The notes under the pieces were generated by a model that saw only the letters and a list, made by a program, of their open reading frames with translations, was not told where the DNA came from and did no database searches. This document shows, in pieces, positions 12,676 through 25,400 of a stretch of 64,000 bases of DNA. Both the position numbers and the translations under genes were made by a program. The stretch's first letter is position 1, and each line of letters starts with the position of its first letter. Where the stretch lies: the NCBI GenBank assembly GCA_038503065.1, contig JBCAMK010000005.1, positions 620,001 to 684,000 on the forward strand, read 5' to 3'. This DNA is from Paragyromitra xinjiangensis (taxonomy: Eukaryota > Ascomycota > Pezizomycetes > Pezizales > Discinaceae).

Positions 12676-15364
12676 AGTTAGTTATTGCGTTCTACCTGGT
12701 TTTGTTGGTGCTTATTCTTTATCTATATTGCAGCGTCTATTCATCTCCGTCATAGATATTTTTGAAACTACATGTATATTATATCAATATCCCCGGCAGG
12801 CAGGCCGTACGTGTAGAAAAGGAATCTATCATCTTAAGCGCTCGTTCCAGAACTTCCAAGCGTGACCAATGCAGTTTGCTAGCAATTTGTCTCGTAACGC
12901 CCCCGCTAGGTCGGATATGTAGTACTCTACGAGGTACGGAAATTCATCAGGAGTGTTGTTAGAGGTGGAAAATCGTCGGTAAAGTTGTCTCCAAAGTCGC
13001 ACTTTTGATGTTTTTCCGTGTCTCGCAGAGTCAGCAATGCAATAAGAACGGTTAGCATGTGTTCATTAAAGTAAAGTAGGGCATTGACTGCATAGATGCG
13101 GGCACTAGGCTATGAAACTGCATAACGCCCTCTATAGCTAGTCAATCAACATATTGGGCTACAAGCACCTCTATCTACTGCCGTTTCGCCTCTGGTAACA
13201 CCAAAAGAACCTTATAGCCGGAAAAGTATCCACGACGTTGTACATCAAAAGTTTAACATGCGCAGATTTATGAGATAAACTTGGGGACTACATGAAGCTA
13301 TAGTCGGAGGTTTTCTCGCGATACCCCAAGACCCTGTGCAAGGCGTTCCGGAAATCTATGGGTTAGGGTTAGGCTCGTTCCTATCCTATGGCTGCTGCGC
13401 ACCGTAGGGCAACAAGCTGGGCACGAGGTTAGGGTTAGGGTTGAAGACTCGTTGGATCACGTAAAATAGAATGGTAATCATCTAAGCCAATTAAGCCAAG
13501 TATCAACTCGCCCGTGCGGCTGATAACCCAAAAACCCACTCTTGATTCAAACAAAGACGCAAGCGGCCCAATCCAGCACAATTTTCCTCGATGCCTCAAC
13601 TGAGCCCAAACAATCAAAGAAAAATAAATTTCCAAGAGAAACAAGTCTGTCCAGAAGGATTTTGGGCATCACTGCCCCTAAACGTTCGGAGACAGGAGCG
13701 GCGGCCGATATATATTTGGGGAAAATTAAAGTACATGTATTTGGATGCCAAGAACTCCTAGCTAAGCGTGGGTTAGGGTTTGTGGGTAGGTTGGGGCATT
13801 CAAATACTTTAATTTCCCCAAGTAAGTCTCCCCCAGACCAACGCAAGAGGTCATCTTCACCCCACCGCCATATGTACCACAGCGAGAAATTTCAAATCGT
13901 CTAGGGCGGATTCTTCTGCTGACACATAATACTAGCGAAAGAGCTAATATCCTACCGTTGGGAAATAAATATGGTAATGCATACATTTAATTTTGTACGT
14001 TGGAATATGCGCGAAGATTGCTTCTCGGATCCGATTTCTACTCTACACCCAAGCCAGGAAGTACATGTAGTCTCGCTACCAATTTGTCACGTGACAATCC
14101 TTCCCAAATTGGATGCTGGAAACTACATGTACATGCACATGTAGTTAAAATTTTAACTTTCGGGTAATGGAAGGGACTCGATATACGCACACCCATGGAA
14201 CACAGCCCAAGTATAAACCCCCCCTCCCTTTTGGATCTCTCGCCTTCATCTTCCTATTTGAACCCTTCGCCCGAGACTTCTTCTCCATCATCTTTCATCC
14301 AAGGAGCACGTTTGAGCTACTAGGCGCGCAATTGGCTTCACAGCGAGCCGAAAAGCGCGGCACCTATAATTATGTTCTGGATTCTAGAGATTAATTCACT
14401 GATGCCCTATCTAATGAATGGTCACGCGGAAGACCTAGTGTGAGAGAGCTCGACCCCAACACCCTACATGTATTTAGAGCGAATAAACGTCCATTGCGAG
14501 ACTGGCTATAGAAAGGAAGCACTCCGTACAGGATATAAATGACCAATTAGTAACTCCAGTTTTTTACGGCAGTGCAAGTCAATAAAATATCGAGTGATAT
14601 ACTACGATTCTTTTTTGACCCACATTCCCTCCGCGAACGCCAACATCCACTTCATCTCAAACAAAACCCGGGAACTATCAAACACATACTCAATAATACT
14701 TACATGGTTTTCCCGGCCATTTATGGGTACTTCAAGCCAGCTGCCCCCAGCATATTCTAGCGAGACAAAGATGAATGGCGACAAGAGTAACTTGCGCGGG
14801 CGGGCTACTCAAACCCTTCCTGCCCTCCAATAACAGGAATATCTTGATCTATCAATTCCTAGCCATTTCTATCGCTTTCTTGTCGCAGTGTATATGTCTT
14901 ATGGAATAAATCGCAACGTACATGTATGTACGCCCCCCAAAGCACCACCAAAATATGTTTCGTTCCAAGCCTACTTTTCGGAAAAATTCACAATCGCGCT
15001 CATGGCTGGTTTCTTTCAACTCAGACTATTCTCTTCTAAAATTGTATAGCTACCAAGAACTTGGCCAGATTCAAATCTTCCAAGTGCTTTCGCCGCTACC
15101 ACATAGAAAAAGGATTGATTGCAAGCGTTCTTTGGCATTAAAAAGGTTACCAGATCAAGGTATCACAGAGCTACACTATTTGGGAACGCTGGTCAACTTG
15201 CTTTAAACATTCGTTGAAACCTGCATCTTCAACTTGAAACAGCTAAGGGAATACATGCTTGCATAAATAGTCAGCCTACTGTACCTGCTCTTCACTATTC
15301 TATCTCTCTTTCATATACACCAACCTATAAGTGCCCCTTCCATTAATAATCTCAATACCCAAAT
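12676..15364. other. Repeat-marked intergenic region
   Basis: Open frames here overlap on both strands and lack coding character. The stretch contains telomere-like TTAGGG runs (13360-13373, 13427-13442, and a single unit near 13771) and six TACATGTA copies (12769, 13732, 14062, 14124, 14465, 14919). The last hundred bases before 15365 are pyrimidine-rich, as expected for a fungal promoter and leader. Confidence 0.4.
13371..13427 (-). repeat. CTCGT short element inside telomere-like repeats
   Basis: The element begins AGGCTCGTTCC and ends GGGCACGAGG, imperfect inverted ends shared with the other copies, with the ATGGCTGCTGCGCACC block inside. It is bordered directly by GGGTTAGGGTTAGG on the left and GGTTAGGGTTAGGGTT on the right. 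Confidence 0.65.
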
Positions 15365-15793
15365 ATGAACTCCCAACCTAACGAGAGTATCAGGGCCTTC
15401 ATTACCTGGGTGTTTGGAAAAGAGACAGCCCAAAACAGTTCACTTAAAATCCCGTCTATGGAAGACCCTTGGTGTACTAGGGTAGGGTCTACAAATACTC
15501 CTCCCGCAGATGAAGATAGTGTATCCCCCACCAGAAGTTTGTTTTCTTTCTGCGACTGTAATGCATGCTGGGACGATGACTTCACCGTAATTACAACCGC
15601 AAGGCGCGAAGCGGGAAGACGTTTGATGACCAATTTTTCTAGATATAGAAAACATAGATTCAGGAAAGCTCTCGAGAGCACGTTTCTTGGGATAAGGGAT
15701 CTTTTTTCTGTATCTACATGTAGGCTACAGACTAGTCGAAAGAAGCCGCAACAAAGGCCAGCCAAGAGACAAGCACGCCGGCATTCATGTTAA
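15365..15793 (+). CDS. Small hypothetical protein with basic C-terminus
   Basis: A single-exon frame from an ATG after a CT-rich leader encodes 142 residues. The N-terminal two-thirds is mixed, with a short CDCNACWDDD segment containing three closely spaced cysteines and acidic residues. The last 50 residues are strongly basic (many Arg and Lys, ending RKKPQQRPAKRQARRHSC), which suggests nucleic-acid binding or nuclear location, but no domain is recognised. A frame of similar length exists on the opposite strand (15352-15765). I chose the plus strand because its ATG follows a typical pyrimidine-rich leader. It may be a chance frame. Confidence 0.4.
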   Translation: MNSQPNESIRAFITWVFGKETAQNSSLKIPSMEDPWCTRVGSTNTPPADEDSVSPTRSLFSFCDCNACWDDDFTVITTARREAGRRLMTNFSRYRKHRFRKALESTFLGIRDLFSVSTCRLQTSRKKPQQRPAKRQARRHSC

Positions 15794-17635
15794 AAGTTGA
15801 TTAAGGGAGGTATTCTATTGCGCTGCCTAGATCGCTGATCCTCCACTTACATATTTATAGAAACTACACCGTATATTTCATCTTTTTCCTCGTCTTTCCT
15901 TACATGAAGTTTATAAATCACTTATACTCTTAGTTGCTCATTCCATAGATTTATCATTACTTACATCAGAAGTTCAGCTGGTACCTACATATACATGTAT
16001 GTAGCTCGTATCATAACATCCCCCGAGTATTTTCCGCTATTCTAGAGATAAGTGAAGTTGGTACAGATCTCAAAACGGAATACTAGTAATCCTAAAATTA
16101 CCTCACTCCCTTTAGCCAAGTTGCTCTTCAGAAGTAGATCACAAGCTTGGAGGGTATATTAGTGATTAATGGTAATACATGTAGCCTCTCCGGAAGAACA
16201 TACAATTTCAACTGTTTAAGCATCTCTAGCGCGTTCAAATGTGTAACCAATATCGATATAGGTCATCAATCTTGATGACCACCGGCATACACAAATTCGA
16301 TACATATGGGCTTGAAAACTCAGGAGATGCGTAGGCGTGGTACGAACGGGCATGGTATCAAGCGTATTCTATAGAGTGGGATACTTCCGCTAGGTATTTG
16401 CGATCCCTTCGACCGAGCCAATGACTGTGGCTATTGGTGCTGTCTTACCTAAACACTGAAAACTACATGTACACCTTAATCGTACAGCCCCAGGGAGCTA
16501 TCCAAATCTTGGTAGAGACTACCCCCCCCCCCAACAAAACTGAAAGTTATAATTTCTGTAGTAATTTTAGTCAGGATTCTGTCTTGCCAGCTACAATCTA
16601 TTACTTGGCTCACGATTCCAAACTTCCACTTGATTTTTCTGGGGCCACTAAGTGTGAGATACGTGAATAAATCGTGCTGCATAAATAAATAACACTCCGC
16701 CCGTGAATCGAACTATTGATAAGTAAGGCGTTATAGAATCCTAGCCTATAATTATGCCACCTGCTAAACATTAAATATTACAGTAAAACCTATCCTAATT
16801 CCAGTTGACTGTTCCCGGAGTTTGGCTGGAATTATGATAGGTATGGAACTTTGATAGGTTTCTTGGCGGCGCTTAGAACCTCGATAACCCTAACCCAGGA
16901 GCTTGACAGCAAGATATCCATAAGGAGCAGGCTATGAGAACCACTATTGCACACCAACAACCATTCTAAAAGAGGCTGTCTTCACAGAGGATACGGATAG
17001 TCATGTTGAGATGTGTTTCCAAGTGAAAAAATTGAAAATATCTGCAAAAAGTCTTCTCATTATCCAGGTAACTCTGGAAATTAGCAAATTTATACATGTA
17101 TGCTGGGAATCTGCTGGAAATGGAATTATGATAGGGATGGAAATAAGACAGGTTTTTCCCATAGAAAAAAGTTTGCGGTAGCTGCTGGCTAGAAATATGA
17201 TAGGTATGGAAACATGATAGGCTAGAATTATGATAGGTTTTACTGTATTTACAACGCTGTCATGTGGAATCATATGATATCACTCGCATCAAAGATACAT
17301 GTAATTTCATCAGCTCATTTTCTCTATAGCAATTGGATGAAGATAAGGCTAAAAGTGCTATAGCTACATTTCGCCATCTGTAGGGTTAGCGTGGAATTTC
17401 CTTTCTACGAAAGAAATTTAACCTCGCTCGCCCATCCTTTTTCTTCACGGTTCCCTTCTCTACTCTTCCAGCTTCATCCATAAGAATCTACTTTCCTCTC
17501 GCTGCTTAAAGCGGCCTACCATTATCTCTCACCATCTACCTTCATCTTCTTCTAGTACCCATCTCGTTGCTATTTTGCTTCTTTCGCTCGCAACTCATCC
17601 TCACCCACCCTTATCCATCACATCAGCTGCTCAAA
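15794..17635. other. Repeat-rich promoter side of G1
   Basis: Five TACATGTA copies lie here (15992, 16176, 16464, 17093, 17296), together with the TIR element at 16781-17245. The sequence from about 17400 to 17635 is rich in CTTC/TTCC tracts and is the presumed promoter and 5' leader of the RRM-family gene G1. No independent gene is supported. Confidence 0.45.
16781..17245. mobile_element. TIR element (465 bp), TA target duplication
   Basis: The left end CAGTAAAACCTATCCTAATT is mirrored by the right end whose reverse complement is CAGTAAAACCTATCATAATT, and both are flanked by TA. The interior repeats variants of GAATTATGATAGGTATGGAA and carries one telomere-like ACCCTAACCC. There is no transposase frame, so this is a non-autonomous element of Tc1/mariner type judged from its TA duplication. 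Confidence 0.8.
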
Positions 17636-20299
17636 ATGATGCAGAATCTAAGAAACTTCGGTTCTGGAATCTCAAGCCTTGGGGAACCATCCCACGGCAT
17701 TGCTCAGGTGAGATTAGATCCCCATTACTCAAGTATGGCGAAAGAGCCATTTAAGAAAGTGAAAGCCGTCAAATTTCATTGATTCCTGTACCTTATTCAA
17801 ATGCTCCACTCCCTTAATTGCACCGGTCGAGTGTTACACTTCGTGTCGGGTGTGTCGGTGGAATGCAAGAACCCTTCCATTGTATAAACGGCTTCTCTAG
17901 AATTACTTTTCTTTCACTCCTGCTTCTTTCCTACTACGTTCCCTCGCTAACCCTTCAAATATCAGAATTTCACTGTTCCGCCCTGGGATGACTCTATCAT
18001 ACCTAGAAATATTAGCAGAGAAGCTTCTTCCAGCCCCTATTCCACCTTCAAGGCTTCAGGACACCAGAAATCTCCGCCATCCTCAACGGATTCTGAACCT
18101 TTCACAGCTCGCTCAACACCCCATTTCCGACTCATGAACGTAAAGTCTCAAGCCAATGTCGAAACCGCTGATTTACTGGGCCTAGGAGAGTTATCTGCCA
18201 CCAAATTCTCAAAAGAAAACCCATCAGTCAAGCAAGCCGGAAAGGGTGACAAGGGGCCCTCGAGTCAGCCCGTGCAACTCCTCGAGATGCGCCCGTCCCA
18301 TCCAAGTATTTCAACCGCCCGGAAAGTGGAAACAGTAAACATTGCAAAAGGGGCTCCCCCCCCTCTTCCTACTCCTGCTGCCACTGCTTTCCAGATTCCC
18401 CAAGCTATACCCCAACCTATTATGACGCGAGAGACAGCACAAGACTACGCCCAGAGGATTGATCGAGGGATAGCCGAGAATGAGAAAAAACTTTCGGAGA
18501 TGAAAGCAATTGGATATGTCCCACCCCATCTCAGGCCTGCTGTACGAAAACCTATTCGCGATAGCGAAGATATCCACGGGAGCTACATCCCTCCTCACCT
18601 CAGAAAACCCAGAGAAATAGATGGAAGAGCACGTTTGCTAAATCCAACTAAACTTGAGGAGTCAAGTCAAGCAGCTGCTCTAAACAAGCCGCAAAAGGTT
18701 TCAGTGGTCGTGACTCCAATCTCCCGGGCCCCTAGAAACCCTATCATTAGCGCTGCTTCTGTCGCTAAAGCTACCCAGTCAACATCCACGGCCATGCCAC
18801 CTTGGTGCCACGACCTAACTCCAACACAGACGCCAAAGCCTGTGCAGAATAATCCAGCCCTTGACCAGGATATTTCAACAATAACTCGCGCTCAGCCAGC
18901 TTTTGAGCACCCCCAGCATACAAACCCCAAGGTTAGCAGGCAAAACCTACCAAGTAGGCGAGCTGCGAGTCCACCACCACCTGTAGGCGGTACCAAGATT
19001 AGGACAGCCTACTTTCCACTCCGTCCAGAGACTCCTCCACCTCCATCAAATAATCGTAACGACGGTATTTCGTCCTATGGCCATCAGGATGGCTATTCTT
19101 CTTATCGCTCGTCTTATACTCCTAACGATAGTAGATCGTTTTACCAGAATGGTGATAGAGATAACAAATTCATGCTAGACCATGTGGCGACACGGAAAAT
19201 GAAGTCATACACCCGTTATCGCGCGAAACCGGGTTTTGCTCCCCATCATCCCCGCCTTCCATTTGAATTCTTACATAAGATCTACGGACAGTCCGGCGCA
19301 ACCTACACAGCAACCTTAGCGGAAAGGCTTCATTCAAGTTCTGTAATCGGGCCTAGATCCTTGCCTGTTCCAGGAAAAACATATGGTCGTCCATCAACAC
19401 CGCAAGCATATATGATCCCAGATGACTTGGGACATAGTTACATAATCCCAGAACACGAAAATGCCGGAGGCTACGATAGCACATCAACTTCCAGTAGCAG
19501 TTCCGTAACACCAACGATTACTGAAACAGATGACTTGGTCTTCAAAGCCTGGCCCCAACCACAAAAGAGAGTCTTTAATGAACAGAATCAGAAAGCCCGC
19601 AGCGTCATTTTGTCAGGACTCCCGAAAATTCCCACCTTACAGCACGTTTCAAGAGCTTGCACGGGAAGCGGAAGAATTGAGGAAATCCAAATCAACAAAA
19701 AGCGTAGAATGGCGATGGTAACCTTCGTGGAGTCCTTAACCGCCCGGCATTTCTTTGAAAATACAGATCCCAGAGGCATCTCGCTAGTCTACAACGATGA
19801 GGAGACAAATGAAGTCATGAGGCAGCGGATTTACGTCGACATGAATCCTGAAGTTGTGGCCATCGAGAGAGTGATCAGCCAGGTGGTCGAGGCCAAAAAC
19901 GGCAGTAGGGTTCTTGAAGTTATCGGCTGGACCAGAGAAATCCTTGAGGCCTTAGTCGGAGGCCTATATGAAGGCGCAGGTGTAGGATACAGTGACTTGC
20001 TCATGAGGTTAGCTTCTCGCTACTGTTCGGAGGAAAAGGTGGATCGCATTGATTGGAGGCAGGACGAAGAAGGACAAATGGTGGTCACGCTTATGTATGC
20101 CGGGATCAGGGATGCGATGACAGTTCGCGATGGCCTTGAAAAGGAGCCAGCTTTCAGAGAGTGCGACATAGTCTTTGTGGATGATCCGTAAGTTTCTCCT
20201 TCGATCTCCTTCGTTGCTAATTACGGTTGACATCCGAAATACTAACCTAAGTCCACGTACAGCTGCGAAGCCAACACGGGGGTATACCCAGATCAGTGA
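17636..20299 (+). CDS. RRM-family protein G1: disordered N-terminus with IPPHLR motifs, RRM-like C-terminus
   Basis: Exons 17636-17707, 17966-20187 and 20263-20299 join in phase to 776 residues. Exon 1 is short (MMQNLRNFGSGISSL...), and intron 1 (258 nt) ends in GCTAAC...ATCAG. The middle is Pro/Ser-rich and probably disordered, with two PPHLR motifs near residues 208 and 231 and a Tyr/Ser-rich patch. From about residue 565 comes the module shared with G2, G3 and G4: RNP2-like SVILSGLP, RNP1-like MAMVTFVE, then a second conserved part (SRVLEVIGW, DLLMRLASRY). The last intron splits the codon of the Pro in DDP, and the tiny final exon adds CEANTGVYPDQ. An RNA-binding role is inferred from the RRM-like pattern. 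This is the longest of the four paralogues. Confidence 0.8.
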
Positions 20300-21101
20300 G
20301 AGATATAACTTCCGCCGCAACAAGGATCTTAATAGCGCATCCTAAGAAGTGAAAGGTCCCTATAAAAAAAAATTCGCACCAGGTTAATACGAGTGATCGC
20401 CGGTGAAGTTCACTTGGACTAGAAGGATTGGTTCAATTTTGGGAAAATCCTACGCTTTAATTACCTATTACTAGTCGAGGATGAATGAAGTGGAGTAGTC
20501 TATCATGTATCTTTGTCAATTCCTATACTATATTTCTTTATGCTTTACCAGTGCTGCGATTCTACTTGTTACCTAAATAAGTTCTCGTGTGTGTGCCACA
20601 ACGCCACACTAATGTGGCTTTTTCACCCATCAGTTTCTCGGTGCAAGGATATCGCATGCTAAGAAAGCTAGGGTGTGAAAAAACCCAAATTTATTCTTGG
20701 AGCAATTATGTTGTTTTAACAAATCGAGTTCTAAGGGTATGTATGGTGTTGGCAGACCTCAGTCACTCATTATCACTCGAATATTCAGACCACTCCATGG
20801 GAATCAGAAAGTAAAGGAGACTCGATTGATTGACTCGACCTGACTCTAGTATAAATCTAATATAGACTTCCCACAGATGATGATTTATATTAGAACCTTC
20901 TGTGATCCACGCCGTTTAACGTATAACGTACTCAGCTAGCCGTTAGGGGGTAGTCAAACGTTTCACATTAGTGGTCCATAGAGACCTTTTCTCAGACCTA
21001 GAAAAAACGTAAAGGGTGAATGAACGACTGGCCAAGAACGAAATCTTCCCTGCCCTATATCAATGCACCCAGGATTTCAATGGCAGCTATTCAATTACCT
21101 A

Positions 21102-21328
21102 CCGTAAAATCTCAGAAGTAACGAACAGGTCTGGACTGAGACAGCAGGATAATACCGTGCCGTCACTGGTCAGAGAGACAAAGTGATCACTCTCCTCAAG
21201 GCAGTTCCGATTGAGCCTGGCGCCGTTCACCTGTTGCAATGAACCTCAACGGCTGTTTAACTAGTGTCAACACGGTATTTTCCTGCTGTCTCAGCCCAGA
21301 TTCGTTCGTTACTTCTGAGGTTTTACGG
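21102..21328. mobile_element. MITE (227 bp) with ~60-bp TIRs and TA duplication
   Basis: The left arm reads CCGTAAAATCTCAGAAGTAA and the reverse complement of the right arm reads CCGTAAAACCTCAGAAGTAA; similarity continues for about 60 bases to GACAGCAGG and ATACCGTG. TA dinucleotides flank both ends (21100-21101, 21329-21330). The centre is unrelated sequence of about 100 bp. Non-coding. Confidence 0.85.
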
Positions 21329-22335
21329 TACTCCATACATTTTCGAGGGTTACCCACCAATGATCCGCGGTTACGGAGCAGAATTTTGTCCAGCCTCTAA
21401 GGAGTGCAGTGTGGAATCGCCGATACCTGGTAGATATACAAGATGACTCATTTGCTCTGGTGAGAAATAGGTATAATATGTCAGCAGGCCCCCCACACCC
21501 GCAAGGATGTCGTTATACGCGTAAGTGCTCTCTAAATTACCGCACCTGCAGACGCGTTGCGACGCGCTTAGACGGCACGGGGAAGAAGCCGAACGATTCG
21601 TAGATGGTGGGGAGTTTTACTACCCATATCGGGCAGCAAAAAAGTCGATCCAAACTCGCGCGAATGCCAGATTAGCCGCGAAGAAAAAGTTCATAGCGTA
21701 GGGTGGAAGATCCCCCGATATAGGCGAAGGGGAAGATTTCCCCTAATCATGGAATATCTTTCCCGACATACGGTTCCTTACCAGCCCTGACAGTTCATGC
21801 CACATCAGCTCCAGCGTAGATCATAGAGATACTCTGCACTACCTAGCCTAAGGAAGATACCGTCGCCGGTAGCTTTTGTGGACTGATGCATATCGTGTAC
21901 AGGTGCATATGTGGCTCCAGTGTGGGGAGGGGCTGGTTGTGATAAATCCGAGCGGCGCTTACTGGGGCTTTTGTTTTGCGGATCTCATCAAAAGACTCCC
22001 GGGGAAATGGCTGGCTGGGCCGTGGGAAACGTGTGGGCACATGCACACATGCACACCGGTCTATTTAACACTTTTTAAATGGTACGGCGAATGAATAAAG
22101 CTCTCTGGTGCGCCCCACAGTGAGATGATCAGGTTCCCTGCAAACCTAGGGTTTACCACTGCATTGGATCCGACAGGAAAAGTTGGAACGGTCATGGCCA
22201 GGGTACTGGTAAACTCTTCTGGGTGTCTGGGGTTTTGTGACAGGCGGTCTAGGGTGATTCAAAATCCCTCGTGTATCCGCGGGCTTTATTTTGGTGTCGG
22301 CCGTTTGGGATGATATCACTTTGTAGAGTCGAAAG

Positions 22336-22421
22336 TAGTCTCGTGCCCAGCCCATACTGCGCAGCTTGCTGCCCTACGGTGCGCAGCAGCCATAGGCAGT
22401 AGGGGATGGGAACGAGCTTAG
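22336..22421 (+). repeat. CTCGT short element, longest copy
   Basis: This copy has both ends, TAGTCTCGTGCCCAGCCC on the left and GGGATGGGAACGAGCTTAGG on the right. The centre contains two partially repeated blocks (CTGCGCAGC and GTGCGCAGCAGCC). It is the best reference for the family. Confidence 0.7.
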
Positions 22422-25400
22422 GTCGAAGGGCATGCCTGGCTGGCAATATCCATAGAGGCGCCAGCTGTTGATTAAATAAACAATTCATATTGTTTAGATT
22501 GAAGTAAATAAGCTTACTGACTTTTTGTGCTTCGAATTCTACAATCCTGACCGTCCATCTAACGCATAAATCTTGTCAGAGGAATTCTATGAGAGGGCAA
22601 GGCTAGGCTAGGCTAGCGCTTGCCGCTTCCCTGCCGCTTCCCCGCCGCCAGGGTTCCTCAAATAGATTTATATCCGTATATCCGGCGTTCGATAACTCTT
22701 CAAGATTGTTTTTGACCCTAAACTAATAAACTAAACACTCCATTTTTGAGGCACGTGAACAAAGCACCCCTCCTCCGGGAAAGAATTAGATCATATAAGC
22801 TCGGCCCGTACTAGATGTGTATGCGGGCTTCTCTGTGGTTCCCTAGCCATGTAGGATATTATATGAAAAGATTGAAACCTCACGAGCAATACTTACCCAT
22901 CTCAAGCCTAAAATCGTTGAACGCTCTCTTTCCTCCTCCTCTAATATCAAGCTAGAGGCAAGTTGGGCATGACAAAGCGTTGAAAAGCCAACTTATATAG
23001 TATGAAAGTGGAGTAGACCCGAATCAACATCCTATCCACTAATTGGCTTATTCTACCGTGAGGTGAGAAGTGGCCGAAGATCTAGATGTTTGGGTGATGA
23101 GGTTGAGATTCCGTTTCACAGGGCCACGCCCCTGGTTTCAATTTGCCTGGAATGTTTATGTGTTAACACACCCCTTCCTCCTACCGTCACCAACCAGATC
23201 CTCACCTGCGTAACGATATTCAATAGAAAGGATTAGTTATTGGTCTTAAGTTTGTTTACACTTCGTAAACATCGGGGAATGGTTGAGACATGCTCATCAC
23301 CTTAAGCTTTCGTTGTTCCCACCAGTCTTCCTGATTTAAATAGTATTTCTAATTAGGGTTTTGTACACTACCAAATTTGGCCACCAACAAATTGGGCTGT
23401 ATTTCTGCAAAAACATCATGCGAAGCGGTGTGATGTCATTTAGTACGCCATCATTTATGCCTTTTTCTCTTTAAATTTACTTGTTTGTAGCATATTTCAT
23501 AAAAAAATCTGAGATATGGTTGTACTTTTGGAATTACTTCAGGAGCGTCTGACCTTTGTATAACGGAAATATCGGATAGCTTAGAGCCGAGATGAGTGAT
23601 CTCTCGTGATTCTTCGGTAATCTAAAGTTGTATCAAATTTGGATCAGAATGAGGCTCTGCGGTGCGGTCCGTTGCATCCCAGCCCCAAGGACCCGACGTA
23701 AAAAAATACACCTGGCCAACCCTAGCTAACTAATCATAACACTCAGAAGATCATTTCTCCTTTCCCCACATGAATTTAGAACGGCGCCGCATGAAATGTG
23801 CTGTTTTATACCTCCCGGTAAGCCTCTTTTTTTTCTAACGTTACTAGAGATATTCATCTCTGAGTATGTCCCCCCCCACTTTTTCTGATTGCCAGGCGAA
23901 TAATATTTTATGTGCTCATCGCCCTCCTAGCTGATTTCTGAAGTCCCCTCACCTTGCTTCCCATTTGGGTATCCCGCACCTCATGGCCCGAGAGGAAAAT
24001 AAATAGCGGGTTACACCTCCAGTACCGCTGGTTCACTTCTTGAAACGACTTTGAGCCACTCCGCCAGGTGTTCAGATCTTGGCGGAGTTTCGAGGAAAGC
24101 TACCCTCTCGATACTTTTTTCTGTTGAGAGAACACTTGTGGCCGTCTGGGGAGTTGTTATTTCTTTATTGAGATCAGTTATATTTAGCCCCAAATTTGTC
24201 GAATCTTCGGGACGCTTGGCATAGGTTTATATTGAAAACTCTTCATCTGTTACCTAGATTTAATCCCGATCTGAGCCGAAAATACACGTCAGAAACAACA
24301 ACATCCCCCAGGACGTGGAATCCAGGAACGGGAGAACAACATCTTTGTTCAAAGTGCCCTTATCAGGAAATAAGCCATATCTCACAGTAGGTTCGACTTC
24401 CTTTCTTCCTTAGATGGTTTACTGGGAGTCCGTTGAGGCTGACTGTACTGATCTTTGTAGCGTTTCCGGGTGATCCGGTCCAAATACTTCCTTAAGCCTC
24501 GCTTCTGAGGTCTGTGTGTTACAAATCTGCACTTCTCTCGCCTAAGGATACTTTTACCACTATTCCGATTCAAATTCAAATTAGTGGCAGCGGTGGCGTC
24601 ATACTCGATTTCGATATCCGACCATCATCGCTCGTAATCGCAAGATACACAGCTTTTGGAATGTGACCCTTCTTGCACGAGGCTTCGGAATGAGGTATCT
24701 GTTATGAAGGAATTGAAAAAAGGTCAGGAACTATCGATAAGCCATGCATGCAAATTCTCGCGGAAGCCCCCACAAAGAAAAGTAGCAAACTACACCCAAC
24801 CACCAGGTGGAACGAATATGCTCAGGATTTGTCAAATCTGCAATATATATCTCTTTCTGGGGTCATCATTATTACCACATTCTTCCATTTACTCTGAGCT
24901 ATGCACAGAGCTTGTACGTTATTCTAGGATCATTACAGATACTATCAGGTACTACCACCATAAGGGCTGAGATTCGACCCCCAGAGGCAGGGAAGAATTT
25001 AAAAAAAAAGCGCATGAACAGAAAGAGAGCAAAATATCGGGTATTCAGGAATAAGAACGCGTTCCCCAAAATCTCCCCATCTGAAGGATCTGACGCTGAA
25101 GCAACTGCAGCGGGAGGGGATAGACGGAAATAATATCCGGATAACGTGGCAGTAGCACGTTGCTAACGAGTGCTTTTGCTTCGTCACATAGAATTCACGG
25201 ACCCCGATTCAACGAACTCGCCCTGCCGACTCATGGCCGAGGTACTATTAACAAATCCTCAGTGAAGCTTGGCAATTGTGGCCTGAGGTATAATTTAGAG
25301 GTTACACAGTGGGGTCTCCACGATTTGGGGGAGCATGCAACTGCCAGTTCTGGGTCAGTTTTTAGTTGATTGGAAGGGTAGATTATTGGTGGGGATTCGT

